A DNA stretch of 64,000 nt from Chloroflexi bacterium UBA6077. GTDB taxonomy: Bacteria; Chloroflexota; UBA6077. Position numbers and translations under genes: made by a program. Below the pieces are notes generated by a model, which was not told the DNA's origin, did not search any database, and was given only the letters and a program-made list of their open reading frames with translations. Positions 16,129 through 24,876 of this stretch are shown here, one piece after another; position 1 is the first letter of the stretch; every line of letters begins with the position of its first letter. Location: positions 1 through 64,000 of the forward strand of contig DIXP01000004.1 of assembly GCA_002436065.1 (NCBI GenBank), given 5' to 3'.

Positions 16129-17163
16129 ATGGCAACCGGGCTGTACTACAGCGATGCCTGTCTGGGGCACGATACTGGGGACCATCCTGAGAACCGGCAG
16201 CGGCTGGAGGCCATAATGGGGAGGCTGGAGGGGCTGTCCGACCTGGGGGAGATGGTTAGGCGAACGCCGGGTCCTGCCGACTTATCGCTGGTGGAGGCGG
16301 TGCACCTTCCGGCCTACGTCGACCGGGTTGCGCGGATGGCGGGGAGTGGCGGGGGGAATCTGGATGCGGACACGATTGTCTCGCCGGGTTCCATGAACGC
16401 TGCGCTGCACGCCGTCGGTGGGGCGGTGGAGGCATCGGTAGCCGCGATCGGGGGGGAGGTGGACAACGCCTTCGTCGCGGTGCGACCGTGCGGGCACCAT
16501 GCCTCTGCTGGGGTGGGGATGGGGTTCTGTCTGTTCAACAACGTCGCGATCGCGGCTCACCACCTTCTCGCCGAGGGGTTGGCCAGCAGGGTTGCTGTGG
16601 TGGACTTCGACGTTCACCACGGCAACGGGACTCAGGAGATCTTCTACGACGACCCCTCGGTGTTGATGATCTCCCTTCACCAGTCGCCGCTGTACCCTGG
16701 CTCGGGCCACTACAACGAGATGGGGCGGGGGGCGGGGGAGGGCTACACGGTGAACATCCCGCTGCCGCCGGGCACGGGGGATGAGGGGTACGACCTGGCG
16801 ATGGAGCGGGTGGTGGAGCCTGCCGTCGCCCGCTACGGCCCGGACATGATGCTGGTCTCCGCAGGCTACGACCCCCACTGGCAGGATCCGCTGGCGAGCA
16901 TGGGGGTGACGGTGCACGGGTTTCGGCGGGTGATGGAGCGGATCAAGGGGTTGGCCGACGGGCTGTGTGGCGGCAAGGTGGTGGCGGTGCTGGAGGGCGG
17001 CTACGACTTGAAGGCGTTGAGCAGTGCGGTGGAAGCATCCATACGGGTGCTGGCGGGCTCGGGGAAGGTGGTGGAGGATCCGTACGGCTCTCCGGGTGCG
17101 GGGGTGGGGTTGGAGAGGGCGGAGGCGGTGGTGGCGGCGGTGAGGGGGCTGCATAGGTTGTAG
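16129..17163 (+). CDS. Histone deacetylase family protein (AcuC/HDAC-like)
   Basis: A 344-residue zinc amidohydrolase of the arginase/deacetylase fold. Motifs: 'DHPENRQRLEAI' near the N-terminus, 'VRPCGHHAS' with the active-site His pair, 'FCLFNNVAIAA', 'VVDFDVHHGNGTQEIF' (Asp and His zinc ligands), 'YPGSGHYNEMG', and 'LVSAGYDPHWQDPLASM' (third zinc Asp). Bacterial members remove acetyl groups from lysines or acetylpolyamines; the substrate is not decidable here. The ATG at 16129 follows GGGAGG. Upstream are ftsH and its terminator, so it is probably transcribed separately. Confidence 0.93.
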   Translation: MATGLYYSDACLGHDTGDHPENRQRLEAIMGRLEGLSDLGEMVRRTPGPADLSLVEAVHLPAYVDRVARMAGSGGGNLDADTIVSPGSMNAALHAVGGAVEASVAAIGGEVDNAFVAVRPCGHHASAGVGMGFCLFNNVAIAAHHLLAEGLASRVAVVDFDVHHGNGTQEIFYDDPSVLMISLHQSPLYPGSGHYNEMGRGAGEGYTVNIPLPPGTGDEGYDLAMERVVEPAVARYGPDMMLVSAGYDPHWQDPLASMGVTVHGFRRVMERIKGLADGLCGGKVVAVLEGGYDLKALSSAVEASIRVLAGSGKVVEDPYGSPGAGVGLERAEAVVAAVRGLHRL

Positions 17164-17246
17164 GGGGGAGGGGAAGGGGTGGTCTCATACCTTGCGGTTT
17201 ATGGATGGGATGTTCACGCATAATGGCGGGCGGGGGTGGAATAGGG

Positions 17247-17252
17247 TATAAT
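17247..17252 (+). promoter_or_regulatory. Predicted -10 box for prs
   Basis: A consensus TATAAT lies about 90 bases before the prs start, after an AT-poor stretch. No convincing -35 box is seen at 16-18 bases. Confidence 0.4.
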
Positions 17253-17341
17253 CAGCGAGTCCCCCATCGTTGATTTCTCGACATATTTTCCACCTCCAGC
17301 CATCACCCGAGGCTGTGTGATGAACAGGGAGGGCCGAGGCC

Positions 17342-18286
17342 GTGTATCGCGATCTCAGTGTTTTCACCGGGAATTCCCACCGTGCCCTGGCAAAGTCGGT
17401 GTGCGAGTTCATAGACGTTCCGCTTGGGAAGGCCGAGGTCTTCGAGTTCGCCAACGAGAACATCTTCGTCAAGATCAATCAGGTCGTGCGCGAGCACGAC
17501 GTTTTTGTGATCCAGCCCTTCTGCAGCCCGGTCAACAAGAGCATCATGGAGCTGCTGATCATGCTGGACGCCCTGAAGAGGGCCTCGGCGGGGCGGATCA
17601 CCGCCGTGATCCCCTACTTCGCCTATGGACGAACGGACAAGAAGGATCAGCCGAGGGTGCCCATAACCGCGAGGCTGCTGGCCGATATGATTACCGTGGC
17701 AGGCGCCAAGCGTGTGCTCACTTTGGACCTCCACGCGGGGCAGGTGCAGGGGTTCTTCAGCATACCGGTGGATGAGTTGACCGCCTCCTACATGCTCGGG
17801 CATCACTTCCAGCAGCGGAGACTGAAGGACATAGTGGTGGTGTCCGCGGATATAGGTTTCGCTAAGAAGGCGCGCAACTTCGCGGAGAGGCTGAGGGCTC
17901 CCCTGGCGATTATCGAGAAGCGGCGCTTTGGCAACTCCGGGACGAGTGAGTCGGTAACGGTGATCGGCGAGGTTCGGGGCAAGACGGCGCTGATTGTGGA
18001 CGACGAGATCGACAGCGGTGGCTCCATGGTAGGCGCGGCGAAGGTACTGAAGGAGCAGGGGGTGACGGAGGTGTACGCGACGGCGGTACATGGGGTGCTG
18101 TCCGGGACCGCTGCCCAGCGCATCCAGGAGTCGGAGATCAAGGAGCTTGTCGTCACGGACACCATCCGGCTCGACCCGCCGAAGCTGATCCCCAAGATCC
18201 ACCAGATCTCGGTGGCCCCTCTGCTAGGAGAGGCGATCCGAAGGATCCATACAGGGACCTCCGTGGGGAGTATCTACGGGGAGTAG
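17342..18286 (+). CDS. prs: Ribose-phosphate pyrophosphokinase
   Basis: Makes PRPP from ribose-5-phosphate and ATP for purine, pyrimidine, His, Trp and NAD synthesis; it feeds the hpt product nearby. 314 residues, normal length. 'LSVFTGNSHRALAKSVCEFI' is the N-terminal domain start, 'VIPYFAYGRTDKKDQPRVPI' carries the ATP/metal loop, 'VLTLDLHAGQVQGFF' the metal-binding His, and 'ALIVDDEIDSGGSM' the PRPP-binding loop. GTG start at 17342. The segment before the PRPP loop ('RRFGNSGTSESVTVIGEVRG') differs from the usual RPGPN-type sequence but keeps its length. Confidence 0.95.
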   Translation: MYRDLSVFTGNSHRALAKSVCEFIDVPLGKAEVFEFANENIFVKINQVVREHDVFVIQPFCSPVNKSIMELLIMLDALKRASAGRITAVIPYFAYGRTDKKDQPRVPITARLLADMITVAGAKRVLTLDLHAGQVQGFFSIPVDELTASYMLGHHFQQRRLKDIVVVSADIGFAKKARNFAERLRAPLAIIEKRRFGNSGTSESVTVIGEVRGKTALIVDDEIDSGGSMVGAAKVLKEQGVTEVYATAVHGVLSGTAAQRIQESEIKELVVTDTIRLDPPKLIPKIHQISVAPLLGEAIRRIHTGTSVGSIYGE

Positions 18287-18398
18287 GGCGCGGCCAATGG
18301 CGGGGGCGCGAAGTGTGCACTCTGAGCGCCTAGTGGGAGCGAGTGGGGCTGTTTCGCCGTCGCTCCTCCGAGGAAAATGGGTTGCGCCATCTGTGAGG

Positions 18399-18520
18399 AA
18401 CAGGAGATCCTTTCGCAAGGCTCAGGGCAGGCTCTTCGCTATCGCGCAGCATGGTGTACGTGGCACAGGAGATCCTTCGCTGCGCTCAGGATAACAGTGG
18501 GGACGCTCAGGATGACAGGG
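18399..18520 (+). repeat. REP-like repeat cluster
   Basis: Two cores are present: AACAGGAGATCC with 'TTTCGCAAGGCTCAGGGCAG', then 'GGCACAGGAGATCCTTCGCT' with GCGCTCAGGATAACAG. A further 'GCTCAGGATGACAG' monomer follows. The surrounding gap 18287-18804 contains no supportable gene. Confidence 0.7.
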
Positions 18521-18612
18521 GGAAGGGGCTCGGCAAGACAGTTGGGCGGCTCGCACTGCCAGTGCTCTGCGGCGGTACTGGTAGACGTATAGGGTAGGGT
18601 TCGTGTTGTCGT

Positions 18613-18679
18613 CTCGGCCCTGAAGGGACGAGCTAACCAGTTCGAGGTTGGCCCGTTCCTTCAGGGCCGAGGCTTTTTT
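18613..18679 (+). terminator. Long stem-loop with U-tract upstream of secA
   Basis: CTCGGCCCTGAAGGGACG (18613-18630) pairs with 18654-18671 over 18 bp with a single G-U wobble. After two bases comes TTTTTT (18674-18679). It lies about 330 bases after prs and about 126 before secA. It could be a terminator of upstream transcription or a leader attenuator if a secA transcript starts earlier. A predicted promoter downstream (18691-18718) favours a terminator. Confidence 0.7.
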
Positions 18680-18690
18680 AGCCTCGCTGT

Positions 18691-18718
18691 TTCGGAATCA
18701 CTCGATGTACGGTAGAAT
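18691..18718 (+). promoter_or_regulatory. Predicted secA promoter
   Basis: A TTCGGA -35-like box, a 16-base spacer and a TAGAAT -10-like box lie 87 bases before the secA start, just after the stem-loop. Weak consensus match. Confidence 0.35.
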
Positions 18719-18804
18719 CTAGGGTAGACAGTCCCCCGATAGGGAGGCTTACCAGAACGTTTGAGGCCGGGGCTGCCTCGGCCCTGTAGAGGGTGCCTGA
18801 TCTT

Positions 18805-21324
18805 ATGTTCAAATTTCTAGGGAAGATGCTGGGCGATTCCAACGAGCGTGAGCTGGGGAAGCTCCGCCCTGTGGTAAAGCAGATCAACGATCTGGAATCC
18901 CAGTTTGAGGGACTCAGCGTAGAGAGGCTCCAGGCGAAGACGGCCGAGTTCAAGAACCGGTACGCCGCGGGAGAGACTCTGGATCAGTTGCTGCCGGAGG
19001 CGTTCGCCCTGGTCAGGGAGGGCGCGAAGAGGGCCTTGGGGCAGCGGCACTATGACGTGCAGCTGATGGGCGGCATGGTGCTCCACCAAGGGAAGATCGC
19101 CGAGATGAAGACCGGCGAGGGGAAGACGTTGGTGGCGACGCTGCCGGCTTACCTGAACGCGATCAGCGGCCGGGGCGTGCACGTGATCACGGTGAACGAC
19201 TACCTGGCCCGCCGCGACCGGAGCTGGATGGGGCAGATCTACGAGCTGCTGGGGCTTACCGTTGGGGTGATCCAGCACGGCCTGGACGGCCAGGAGCGGC
19301 GCGATGCCTACAACAGCGATATCACCTACGGTACCAACAACGAGTTCGGGTTCGACTACCTGCGAGACAACATGGTGTGGGACCTGAGCGAGAAGGTGCA
19401 GCGGGAGCTGAACTACGCAATCGTCGACGAGGTAGACAACATCCTGATCGACGAGGCGCGGACTCCGCTCATCATCTCCGGCCAGGCCGAGGAGTCGGCC
19501 GACAAGTACACCCTCTTTGCTCGCCTGGTGCCCAGGTTGCGCAGGGATGAGGACTACAACATCGACGAGAAGCTTCGGGTGATCACCCTGACCGAGGAGG
19601 GTGTCGCCAAGATGGAGCGGTGGCTGGGGCTGCAGAACCTGTACGATCCGGCCCACTACGACCTGACTCGGTACATGGAGCAGGCGCTCAAGGCCAACTT
19701 CATCTTCAAGCTGGACCGGGACTATGTAGTGAAGGACGGCCAGGTGATCATCGTGGACGAGTTCACCGGGCGGTTGATGATTGGACGGCGGTACAGCGAG
19801 GGTCTTCACCAGGCGATCGAGGCGAAGGAGAATGTGAAGATCGAGCGGGAGACCCGCACGTTGGCGACCATCACCTTCCAGAACTACTTCCGGCTGTACC
19901 ACAAGCTATCTGGCATGACCGGCACCGCCTCCACGGAGGCGGAGGAGTTCCACAAGATCTACAAGCTGGAAGTGGTGGTGGTACCCACCCACCGGCCGAT
20001 GGTCCGGAGGGACCAGCCGGACCTGATCTACAAGACGGAGAAGGCGAAGTACCGGGCGGTGGTGGAGGAGATCGAGGAGCTGCACAAGCAGAAGCGTCCG
20101 GTGCTGGTGGGCACGGTGTCCATCGACAAGTCCGAGATGCTGAGCGACCTGCTCATACGGCGGGGGATTCCGCACCAGGTGCTGAACGCGAAGCAGCACG
20201 AGAAGGAGGCGGGGATCATCGCGCAGGCCGGCAAGCCGGAGGCGGTGACGATTGCCACCAACATGGCGGGTCGTGGTGTGGACATAATCCTGGGAGGGAA
20301 TCCCGGTACGTTTGAGGACGCCAATGTGGTGAAGGAGGCTGGCGGGCTGCACGTGCTGGGCACCGAGCGGCACGAGGCGCGGCGGATCGACAACCAGCTG
20401 CGGGGCCGTTCCGGGCGGCAGGGCGACCCGGGGTCGTCGCGATTCTACGTCTCGCTGGAGGACGACCTGATGCGGCGCTTCGGTGGGAGCAACATCGCGG
20501 GGATCATGGATCGCCTGGGGCTGGAGGAGGATGTGCCGCTGGAGCACGGCCTGGTGAGCAAGGCGATCGAGAACGCCCAGACGAAGGTGGAGGCCCACAA
20601 CTTCGACATCCGGAAGCACGTGGTCGACTACGACGACGTGATGAACAAGCAGCGCGAGGTGATCTACGCCGAGCGGACAAAGGTGCTGGAGAGCGACAAC
20701 CTGCGGCCGATCATCATGGAGATGGTGGAGAAGCAGATCACCCAGCTTGTAGATGTTCACCTGACCGGCGACCATGCCGACGACTGGGACCTGACCGGCC
20801 TGCTGAACTCCATGAAGATAATGCTGCCTGCGCCTCCCGACCTGACGGAGGAGAGGCTTTCGCAGCTGAGCAAGGAGGAGGTCAAGGAAGGGCTGCTGGA
20901 CCTGGCGGAGCAGGTCTACGACGAGAAGGAGAGGCAGCTGGGTGAGGAGTTGATGCGGCGGGCGGAGCGTTGGGTGATGCTCAACGTGATCGACAGCCTG
21001 TGGGTGCAGCACCTCACTTCCATCGACGATCTGAGAGAGGGTATCGGCCTGAGGGCTTACGGCCAGCGCGACCCGTTGGTGGAGTATAAGGGCGAGGCCT
21101 ACAACATGTTCCAGAGCCTGATGGAGACGATCCAGCAGGACATCGTGCAGCGGGTTTTCCACGTGCGGGTGGTGGTGGAGGATCCGAAGCCGACGCAGAA
21201 CGTGATCACCAACCGGGATGGTGAGGAAGCGCCTCAGCCGGTGAAGGTGGCGAAGAAGGTTGGGCGCAACGACCCGTGCCCGTGCGGCAGTGGGAAGAAG
21301 TACAAGAAGTGCCACGGGAAGTAG
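18805..21324 (+). CDS. secA: Preprotein translocase ATPase SecA
   Basis: The motor of the Sec export pathway; it binds SecYEG and drives preproteins across the membrane. 839 residues. Start MFKFLGKMLGDSNERELG. Walker A 'MKTGEGKTLVA' begins at residue 101, the DEAD-type motif is near 'AIVDEVDNILIDEARTPLI', motif V/VI regions include 'NMAGRGVDIILGG' and 'QLRGRSGRQGDPGSSRFYVS', and the helical scaffold has 'KVEAHNFDIRKHVVDYDDVM'. The C-terminal zinc tail 'DPCPCGSGKKYKKCHGK' for SecB/ribosome contact is intact. ATG 18805 is preferred to GTG 18793, which lies within the Shine-Dalgarno region. Confidence 0.98.
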   Translation: MFKFLGKMLGDSNERELGKLRPVVKQINDLESQFEGLSVERLQAKTAEFKNRYAAGETLDQLLPEAFALVREGAKRALGQRHYDVQLMGGMVLHQGKIAEMKTGEGKTLVATLPAYLNAISGRGVHVITVNDYLARRDRSWMGQIYELLGLTVGVIQHGLDGQERRDAYNSDITYGTNNEFGFDYLRDNMVWDLSEKVQRELNYAIVDEVDNILIDEARTPLIISGQAEESADKYTLFARLVPRLRRDEDYNIDEKLRVITLTEEGVAKMERWLGLQNLYDPAHYDLTRYMEQALKANFIFKLDRDYVVKDGQVIIVDEFTGRLMIGRRYSEGLHQAIEAKENVKIERETRTLATITFQNYFRLYHKLSGMTGTASTEAEEFHKIYKLEVVVVPTHRPMVRRDQPDLIYKTEKAKYRAVVEEIEELHKQKRPVLVGTVSIDKSEMLSDLLIRRGIPHQVLNAKQHEKEAGIIAQAGKPEAVTIATNMAGRGVDIILGGNPGTFEDANVVKEAGGLHVLGTERHEARRIDNQLRGRSGRQGDPGSSRFYVSLEDDLMRRFGGSNIAGIMDRLGLEEDVPLEHGLVSKAIENAQTKVEAHNFDIRKHVVDYDDVMNKQREVIYAERTKVLESDNLRPIIMEMVEKQITQLVDVHLTGDHADDWDLTGLLNSMKIMLPAPPDLTEERLSQLSKEEVKEGLLDLAEQVYDEKERQLGEELMRRAERWVMLNVIDSLWVQHLTSIDDLREGIGLRAYGQRDPLVEYKGEAYNMFQSLMETIQQDIVQRVFHVRVVVEDPKPTQNVITNRDGEEAPQPVKVAKKVGRNDPCPCGSGKKYKKCHGK

Positions 21325-21351
21325 TGCGGATCGGTGGCTGAAGGATATAGG

Positions 21352-21388
21352 CGGAGGCAGTGCTTGGGCATCGCCTCCGTGGGTTTTT
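21352..21388 (+). terminator. Rho-independent terminator after secA
   Basis: CGGAGGC (21352-21358) pairs with GCCTCCG (21373-21379). An inner TGC/GCA pair and a short loop lie between. TTTTT follows at 21384. Confidence 0.75.
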
Positions 21389-21484
21389 AGGGCTGCGGGA
21401 GGAAGGGGGTGTGCATCAAGTTCAGTTCAGCTGATGTACAATGGGTGTCAGTCTTTCGGGCTCGAAGGCTGCTGGTCCGACACC

Positions 21485-21690
21485 GTGATCATGATAGGTA
21501 TCGCCATGGTGAACGCGGCGAGATGTGTCCACCTGTAAGAGGAGATCCTTCGCTATCGCTGATCTGAAAATGGCCATTTTCATTCGTGGTGGTGTCCCGA
21601 CAGGGGCATGGGGAACTCCTACGAAAATGAATCGTGCTCATCCTCCAACAGGAGATCCTTCGCTCGACGCTCAGGATGACAGCGGGATGG
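21485..21690 (+). repeat. Two REP-like copies, one interrupted
   Basis: A full-type copy (GTATCGCCATGGTGAACGC ... CCTGTAAGAGGAGATCCTTC) loses its normal 'CTCAGGATGACAG' end at about 21560. It runs into an unrelated segment containing the perfect palindrome GAAAATGGCCATTTTC (21566-21581). A second core follows at about 21646-21682 (AACAGGAGATCC ... CAGGATGACAG). The arrangement looks like an insertion into, or recombination between, two repeat copies. The whole gap 21389-21833 has no supportable gene. Confidence 0.6.
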
Positions 21691-21833
21691 GGTGCCAGGA
21701 TGATAGGTGTTACAACCGCTGTGTCGGAGTAGTACTCCGTTCGCTTCACTCGACATGTCTGCAGCAGGTTGTACGTCTAGTGGATATTTGACGATACCAA
21801 CCCACGCCAAATGAGTGTAGGAAGCGGAGGAGG

Positions 21834-23123
21834 ATGGGCAGGGACATGGAGAGGCACGACTGGCGCACCCGGGTCCTTCGACAGGTCGAAGACAGCCGCG
21901 ATGAATTGGTCCAACTCACCCAGCAGCTGGTCAGGATCCCCAGCGTGGTCGGGGAAGAGGGCGAAGCTCAGAAGTACATGGAAAGGCTCTACCGAGATCT
22001 CGGGCTGGAAGTGGATGTCTTCGAGGCCGATCGCCAGGAGGTGGAGCAGCACCCCAGCTACATCGGTGTGAAGTGGCCGTACAGCGGCAGACCGAATGTC
22101 GTGGGGGTTCTGGACGGCGCTCCCGGCGCTCCGTCCATCATCCTCAACGGCCACATCGACGTGGTCTCGGCTGAACCAGTAGGCTCTTGGAGCCAGGCGC
22201 CATGGGAAGGGAACGTGGTAGACGGCAAGATTTGGGGTAGGGGCTCTGCCGACATGAAGGGTGGGTTGGCGGCGAACTACATGGCGCTCAAGAGCATCCT
22301 GGCGTGTGGCATCAGACCTGCCGGCAAGGTGATTCTTCAGAGCGTGATCGAGGAGGAAGCCGGCGGAGGGGGAGGAACGCTCGCCTGCTTCATGAGGGAC
22401 TACAGGGCGAGCGGAATCGTGTGCACCGAGCCCCAGGCATTCCGTGTGGTGGTAGCGCATTCCGGCGTCAACTACTTTAGAGTGAAGGTAACGGGGAAAC
22501 CGATCCACGCCGGCAGGGCTCATTTGGGGATCAACGCGATTGGCAAGATGTTGAAGGTCTACGAAGCTCTGGTGGCCCTGGACGAGGCGCGAGCGGCGCG
22601 GATTCGCTATCCGCTGTTCGAAAGACGGGATGGGCGTTCCTGCAACCTCTCTATCGGCACCTTCCAGGCGGGCGACTGGCCCTCCACGGTGGCGGGGTCG
22701 GGCATCATGGAAGGTAGACTGGGCTTCGTCCCCGGCGAGAAGATGGCCGACGTCAAGCGCGAGGTGGAAGAGACTATACAGTCGGTGGCGCGGGCGGACG
22801 ACTGGCTGCGGGAGCACCCACCCACAGTGGAGTGGTTCGGCTGGCACGCCGAGCCCTGGGAGCAGGACCCCGAGGTACCTTTCATCCGCTCCTTCGCGGG
22901 CACGGTGGAGGATGTGCTGGGAATGGAGCCCGATATCGCCGGGTTGACGGCCGGCCTGGATGCCCGCTTCGGAGCCTACTTCGACACCCCAGGTCTCGCC
23001 TTTGGTCCGAGGGGCGACAACCTTCACGGCGTGGACGAGTATGTAGAGATCGACAGCCTCGTCCAGGCTGCCCAGGTGCTCGCCTGCTCCGTCCTCGACT
23101 GGTGTGGAATGAAGGAAAGGTAG
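21834..23123 (+). CDS. M20-family peptidase/deacylase (ArgE/DapE type)
   Basis: A 429-residue zinc hydrolase. The catalytic-domain motif 'IILNGHIDVVSAEP' holds the first His-x-Asp, 'IWGRGSADMKGGLAANYM' the bridging Asp, and 'VIEEEAGGGGGTL' the general base/ligand Glu pair. The dimerisation domain begins around 'VVVAHSGVNYFRVKVTGKPI' with 'HAGRAHLGINAI'. A late 'RGDNLHGVDEYVEID' has the last His ligand. Members cleave N-acyl or N-carbamoyl bonds or small peptides. The strong GGAGGAGG abuts the 21834 ATG, so ATG 21846 may be the true start. It lies convergent to the GntR gene and may be part of the same catabolic function as the second M20 gene at 24877. Confidence 0.9.
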   Translation: MGRDMERHDWRTRVLRQVEDSRDELVQLTQQLVRIPSVVGEEGEAQKYMERLYRDLGLEVDVFEADRQEVEQHPSYIGVKWPYSGRPNVVGVLDGAPGAPSIILNGHIDVVSAEPVGSWSQAPWEGNVVDGKIWGRGSADMKGGLAANYMALKSILACGIRPAGKVILQSVIEEEAGGGGGTLACFMRDYRASGIVCTEPQAFRVVVAHSGVNYFRVKVTGKPIHAGRAHLGINAIGKMLKVYEALVALDEARAARIRYPLFERRDGRSCNLSIGTFQAGDWPSTVAGSGIMEGRLGFVPGEKMADVKREVEETIQSVARADDWLREHPPTVEWFGWHAEPWEQDPEVPFIRSFAGTVEDVLGMEPDIAGLTAGLDARFGAYFDTPGLAFGPRGDNLHGVDEYVEIDSLVQAAQVLACSVLDWCGMKER

Positions 23124-23163
23124 TCTGCTGGAGGCGGGGGAGGGCTCCCCCGCCTCCAGCAGA
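23124..23163. terminator. 19-bp perfect stem-loop after the M20 gene
   Basis: TCTGCTGGAGGCGGGGGAG is followed by two bases and its exact reverse complement, starting one base after the stop codon. No U-tract follows, so intrinsic termination would be inefficient; a repeat origin is possible. Confidence 0.55.
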
Positions 23164-23255
23164 AGATCTAACCGGCCATCGCCTGGATGGAAAGCGACAG
23201 GACGTCCAGTCCTTAGATGGTATTCGACCATGGGTCAGAGGCGTGCAGGCTCTGT

Positions 23256-23972
23256 CTACTCCACGCTGGAAGGCTCAGATTCACGCGCGGACCTCTCCTT
23301 GCCCTCGACGATCCTGGCGAGGGTCTCCCCCGTGGTCTCCATGTCTTGCCTGAGCAGGGTCTCCACAAGATCTAATCTGCCTTCAACAAGCGCTTCCAGG
23401 ATCTCGTAGTGGTCTGTTACGGACTTCTCGGCCATTCCAGGGATTCCGTAGTACTCCTCGTGGTAGCTTGGAACCCTCGCCTGAAGCCCCAGGATGATCT
23501 CCTGAAGATGGCGGTTCTCCGCAAAGGCGCACAGGGTGGTATGGAACTCCTTGTTGATCAGGCGAAGAGAAGCGAGATCACGGTTCCTCAGAGCCACCTC
23601 CGAGCGTGCCAGGATGTCCCTCAGTTTCTCCACCTTGTCGGGTGTCATGTTTGCGGCGGCGAGCCGGCCGGCAAGGCTGTCTAGAGCCACCCGTACCGTG
23701 TACAGCTCTTTCACGTCCCTCGAAGAGTAGAGGGTGACCGCGAACTCCCTGTGTGGAATGCGAGTGACGAGGCCCTCCGCCTCGAGCCGCATCAACGCAT
23801 TGCGAACCGGCATGCTGCTGACGCCAAGACTCTTCCCAATTTCAGCGGAGATAAGTCGCTGTCCAGCCGCCATCTCTCCGGAAATGATGGCCTGTCTCAC
23901 CTGCTCATAGACTCCCTGCTCTTTCGATAGGTTGCGTAGCGAGGTGAATGTGGATGAGGTGCTCTCTGCCAT
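23256..23972 (-). CDS. GntR-family (FadR/FCD) transcriptional regulator
   Basis: A 238-residue regulator. The N-terminal winged helix-turn-helix (about residues 18-85) includes 'VYEQVRQAIISGEMAAGQRL' and 'SKSLGVSSMPVRNALMRLEAEG'-like spacing. The C-terminal all-helical FCD ligand-binding domain (about 95-225) includes 'LYTVRVALDSLAGRLAAA', 'HTTLCAFAENRHL' and 'DHYEILEALVEGR' with the metal-binding His pattern. FCD members usually sense the carboxylate handled by the adjacent genes. It is transcribed divergently from the rraA-M20-TRAP operon, its probable target. Its RBS GAGG is followed by a run of seven T before ATG. Confidence 0.92.
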   Translation of the reverse strand: MAESTSSTFTSLRNLSKEQGVYEQVRQAIISGEMAAGQRLISAEIGKSLGVSSMPVRNALMRLEAEGLVTRIPHREFAVTLYSSRDVKELYTVRVALDSLAGRLAAANMTPDKVEKLRDILARSEVALRNRDLASLRLINKEFHTTLCAFAENRHLQEIILGLQARVPSYHEEYYGIPGMAEKSVTDHYEILEALVEGRLDLVETLLRQDMETTGETLARIVEGKERSARESEPSSVE

Positions 23973-24021
23973 TAAAAAAACCTCTTGAAGGCTGAAGGAG
24001 GTGATGATATAGTGCGTTTCG

Positions 24022-24034
24022 ATATCGGTGATAT
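24022..24034. promoter_or_regulatory. Candidate GntR operator
   Basis: The inverted repeat ATATC-GGT-GATAT lies in the divergent GntR/rraA intergenic region, in an AT-richer patch (24001-24040), 50 bases before the regulator start. Position and symmetry suggest an operator; there is no family consensus match to confirm it. Confidence 0.35.
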
Positions 24035-24191
24035 TTTATCTCCGATGTTGCCGTCCGGTCAACCTTGTCCGCGCAGTTCTTCCAATCACTTATACATCAT
24101 CTTAGTCAGAACCGATAGTTGTCGCGGCTCTCCAGTCTGCGCGCTGCAGGTGGACACCCAGGTCCGCCTCTAAAGATACGGAGGAAAAAGG

Positions 24192-24866
24192 ATGATCGTC
24201 ATCAACCCGCGCAACGTGAGCCTCTCCAAGGATCTGATCGAGCGGTACAAGCCGATACAGCCGGCCAGCGTGGGGCACATGCTGGAGTTCGGCTTCTGCG
24301 ACCCCGCCATTCGCCCCCTCTGGAAGACCTTCAAGCTTGTGGGTCCTGCTTTCACCGTTCGGACTTCCGCACTGGACAGCGCAGTGGTGCACAAGGCGAT
24401 CGACATGGCCGAGCCTGGCGACGTGATCGTCATCGATCGCAATGGGGACGGGAAGCACGCTTGCTGGGGGGAGATGACCGCCCTCGCATCCAAGATCCGT
24501 GGGTTGGCCGGAGCAGTTGTGGACGGCTGCGCGACCGACCTGACTGAGATCGAGGAGATGCAGTTCCCCGTTTACAGCCGCGGCATCTCTGCAATCACCA
24601 CCAAGAGCCTGGCGCTGGAGGGGGAGATCAACACCCAGGTGCAGATCGGCGGCATCCCCGTGAACCCGGGGGATCTGATCGTGGCGGACGTCAACGGCGT
24701 CCTTGTGGTCCCCCAGGAGCTTGCCCCAAAGATCATCGAGGCGTGCGATGCCAGGGAGAAGCGTGAGGTGTGGGTCCGGGAGCAGCTGAAGAAGGGAGAG
24801 AAACTCTCGGAGATCAGCAAGTCCGCCGAACGGCTCGAAGCCCAGATGGCGAAAGAAGCGCACTGA
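24192..24866 (+). CDS. RraA-like protein (HMG/CHA aldolase-type fold)
   Basis: A 224-residue RraA/dimethylmenaquinone-methyltransferase-like protein. Core motifs are 'GPAFTVRTSALDSAVVHKAI', 'AEPGDVIVIDRNGD', 'ACWGEMTALASKIRGLAGAV' and 'VDGCATDLTEI', the region that holds the Asp/Arg site of class II pyruvate-type aldolases. Relatives act as 4-hydroxy-4-methyl-2-oxoglutarate aldolases, oxaloacetate decarboxylases or RNase E inhibitors. In a TRAP-transporter catabolic operon, an aldolase or decarboxylase role is more likely. The gap to the following M20 gene is 10 bases. A GGAGG lies upstream of the start. Confidence 0.85.
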   Translation: MIVINPRNVSLSKDLIERYKPIQPASVGHMLEFGFCDPAIRPLWKTFKLVGPAFTVRTSALDSAVVHKAIDMAEPGDVIVIDRNGDGKHACWGEMTALASKIRGLAGAVVDGCATDLTEIEEMQFPVYSRGISAITTKSLALEGEINTQVQIGGIPVNPGDLIVADVNGVLVVPQELAPKIIEACDAREKREVWVREQLKKGEKLSEISKSAERLEAQMAKEAH

Positions 24867-24876
24867 GGAGAGAGCG

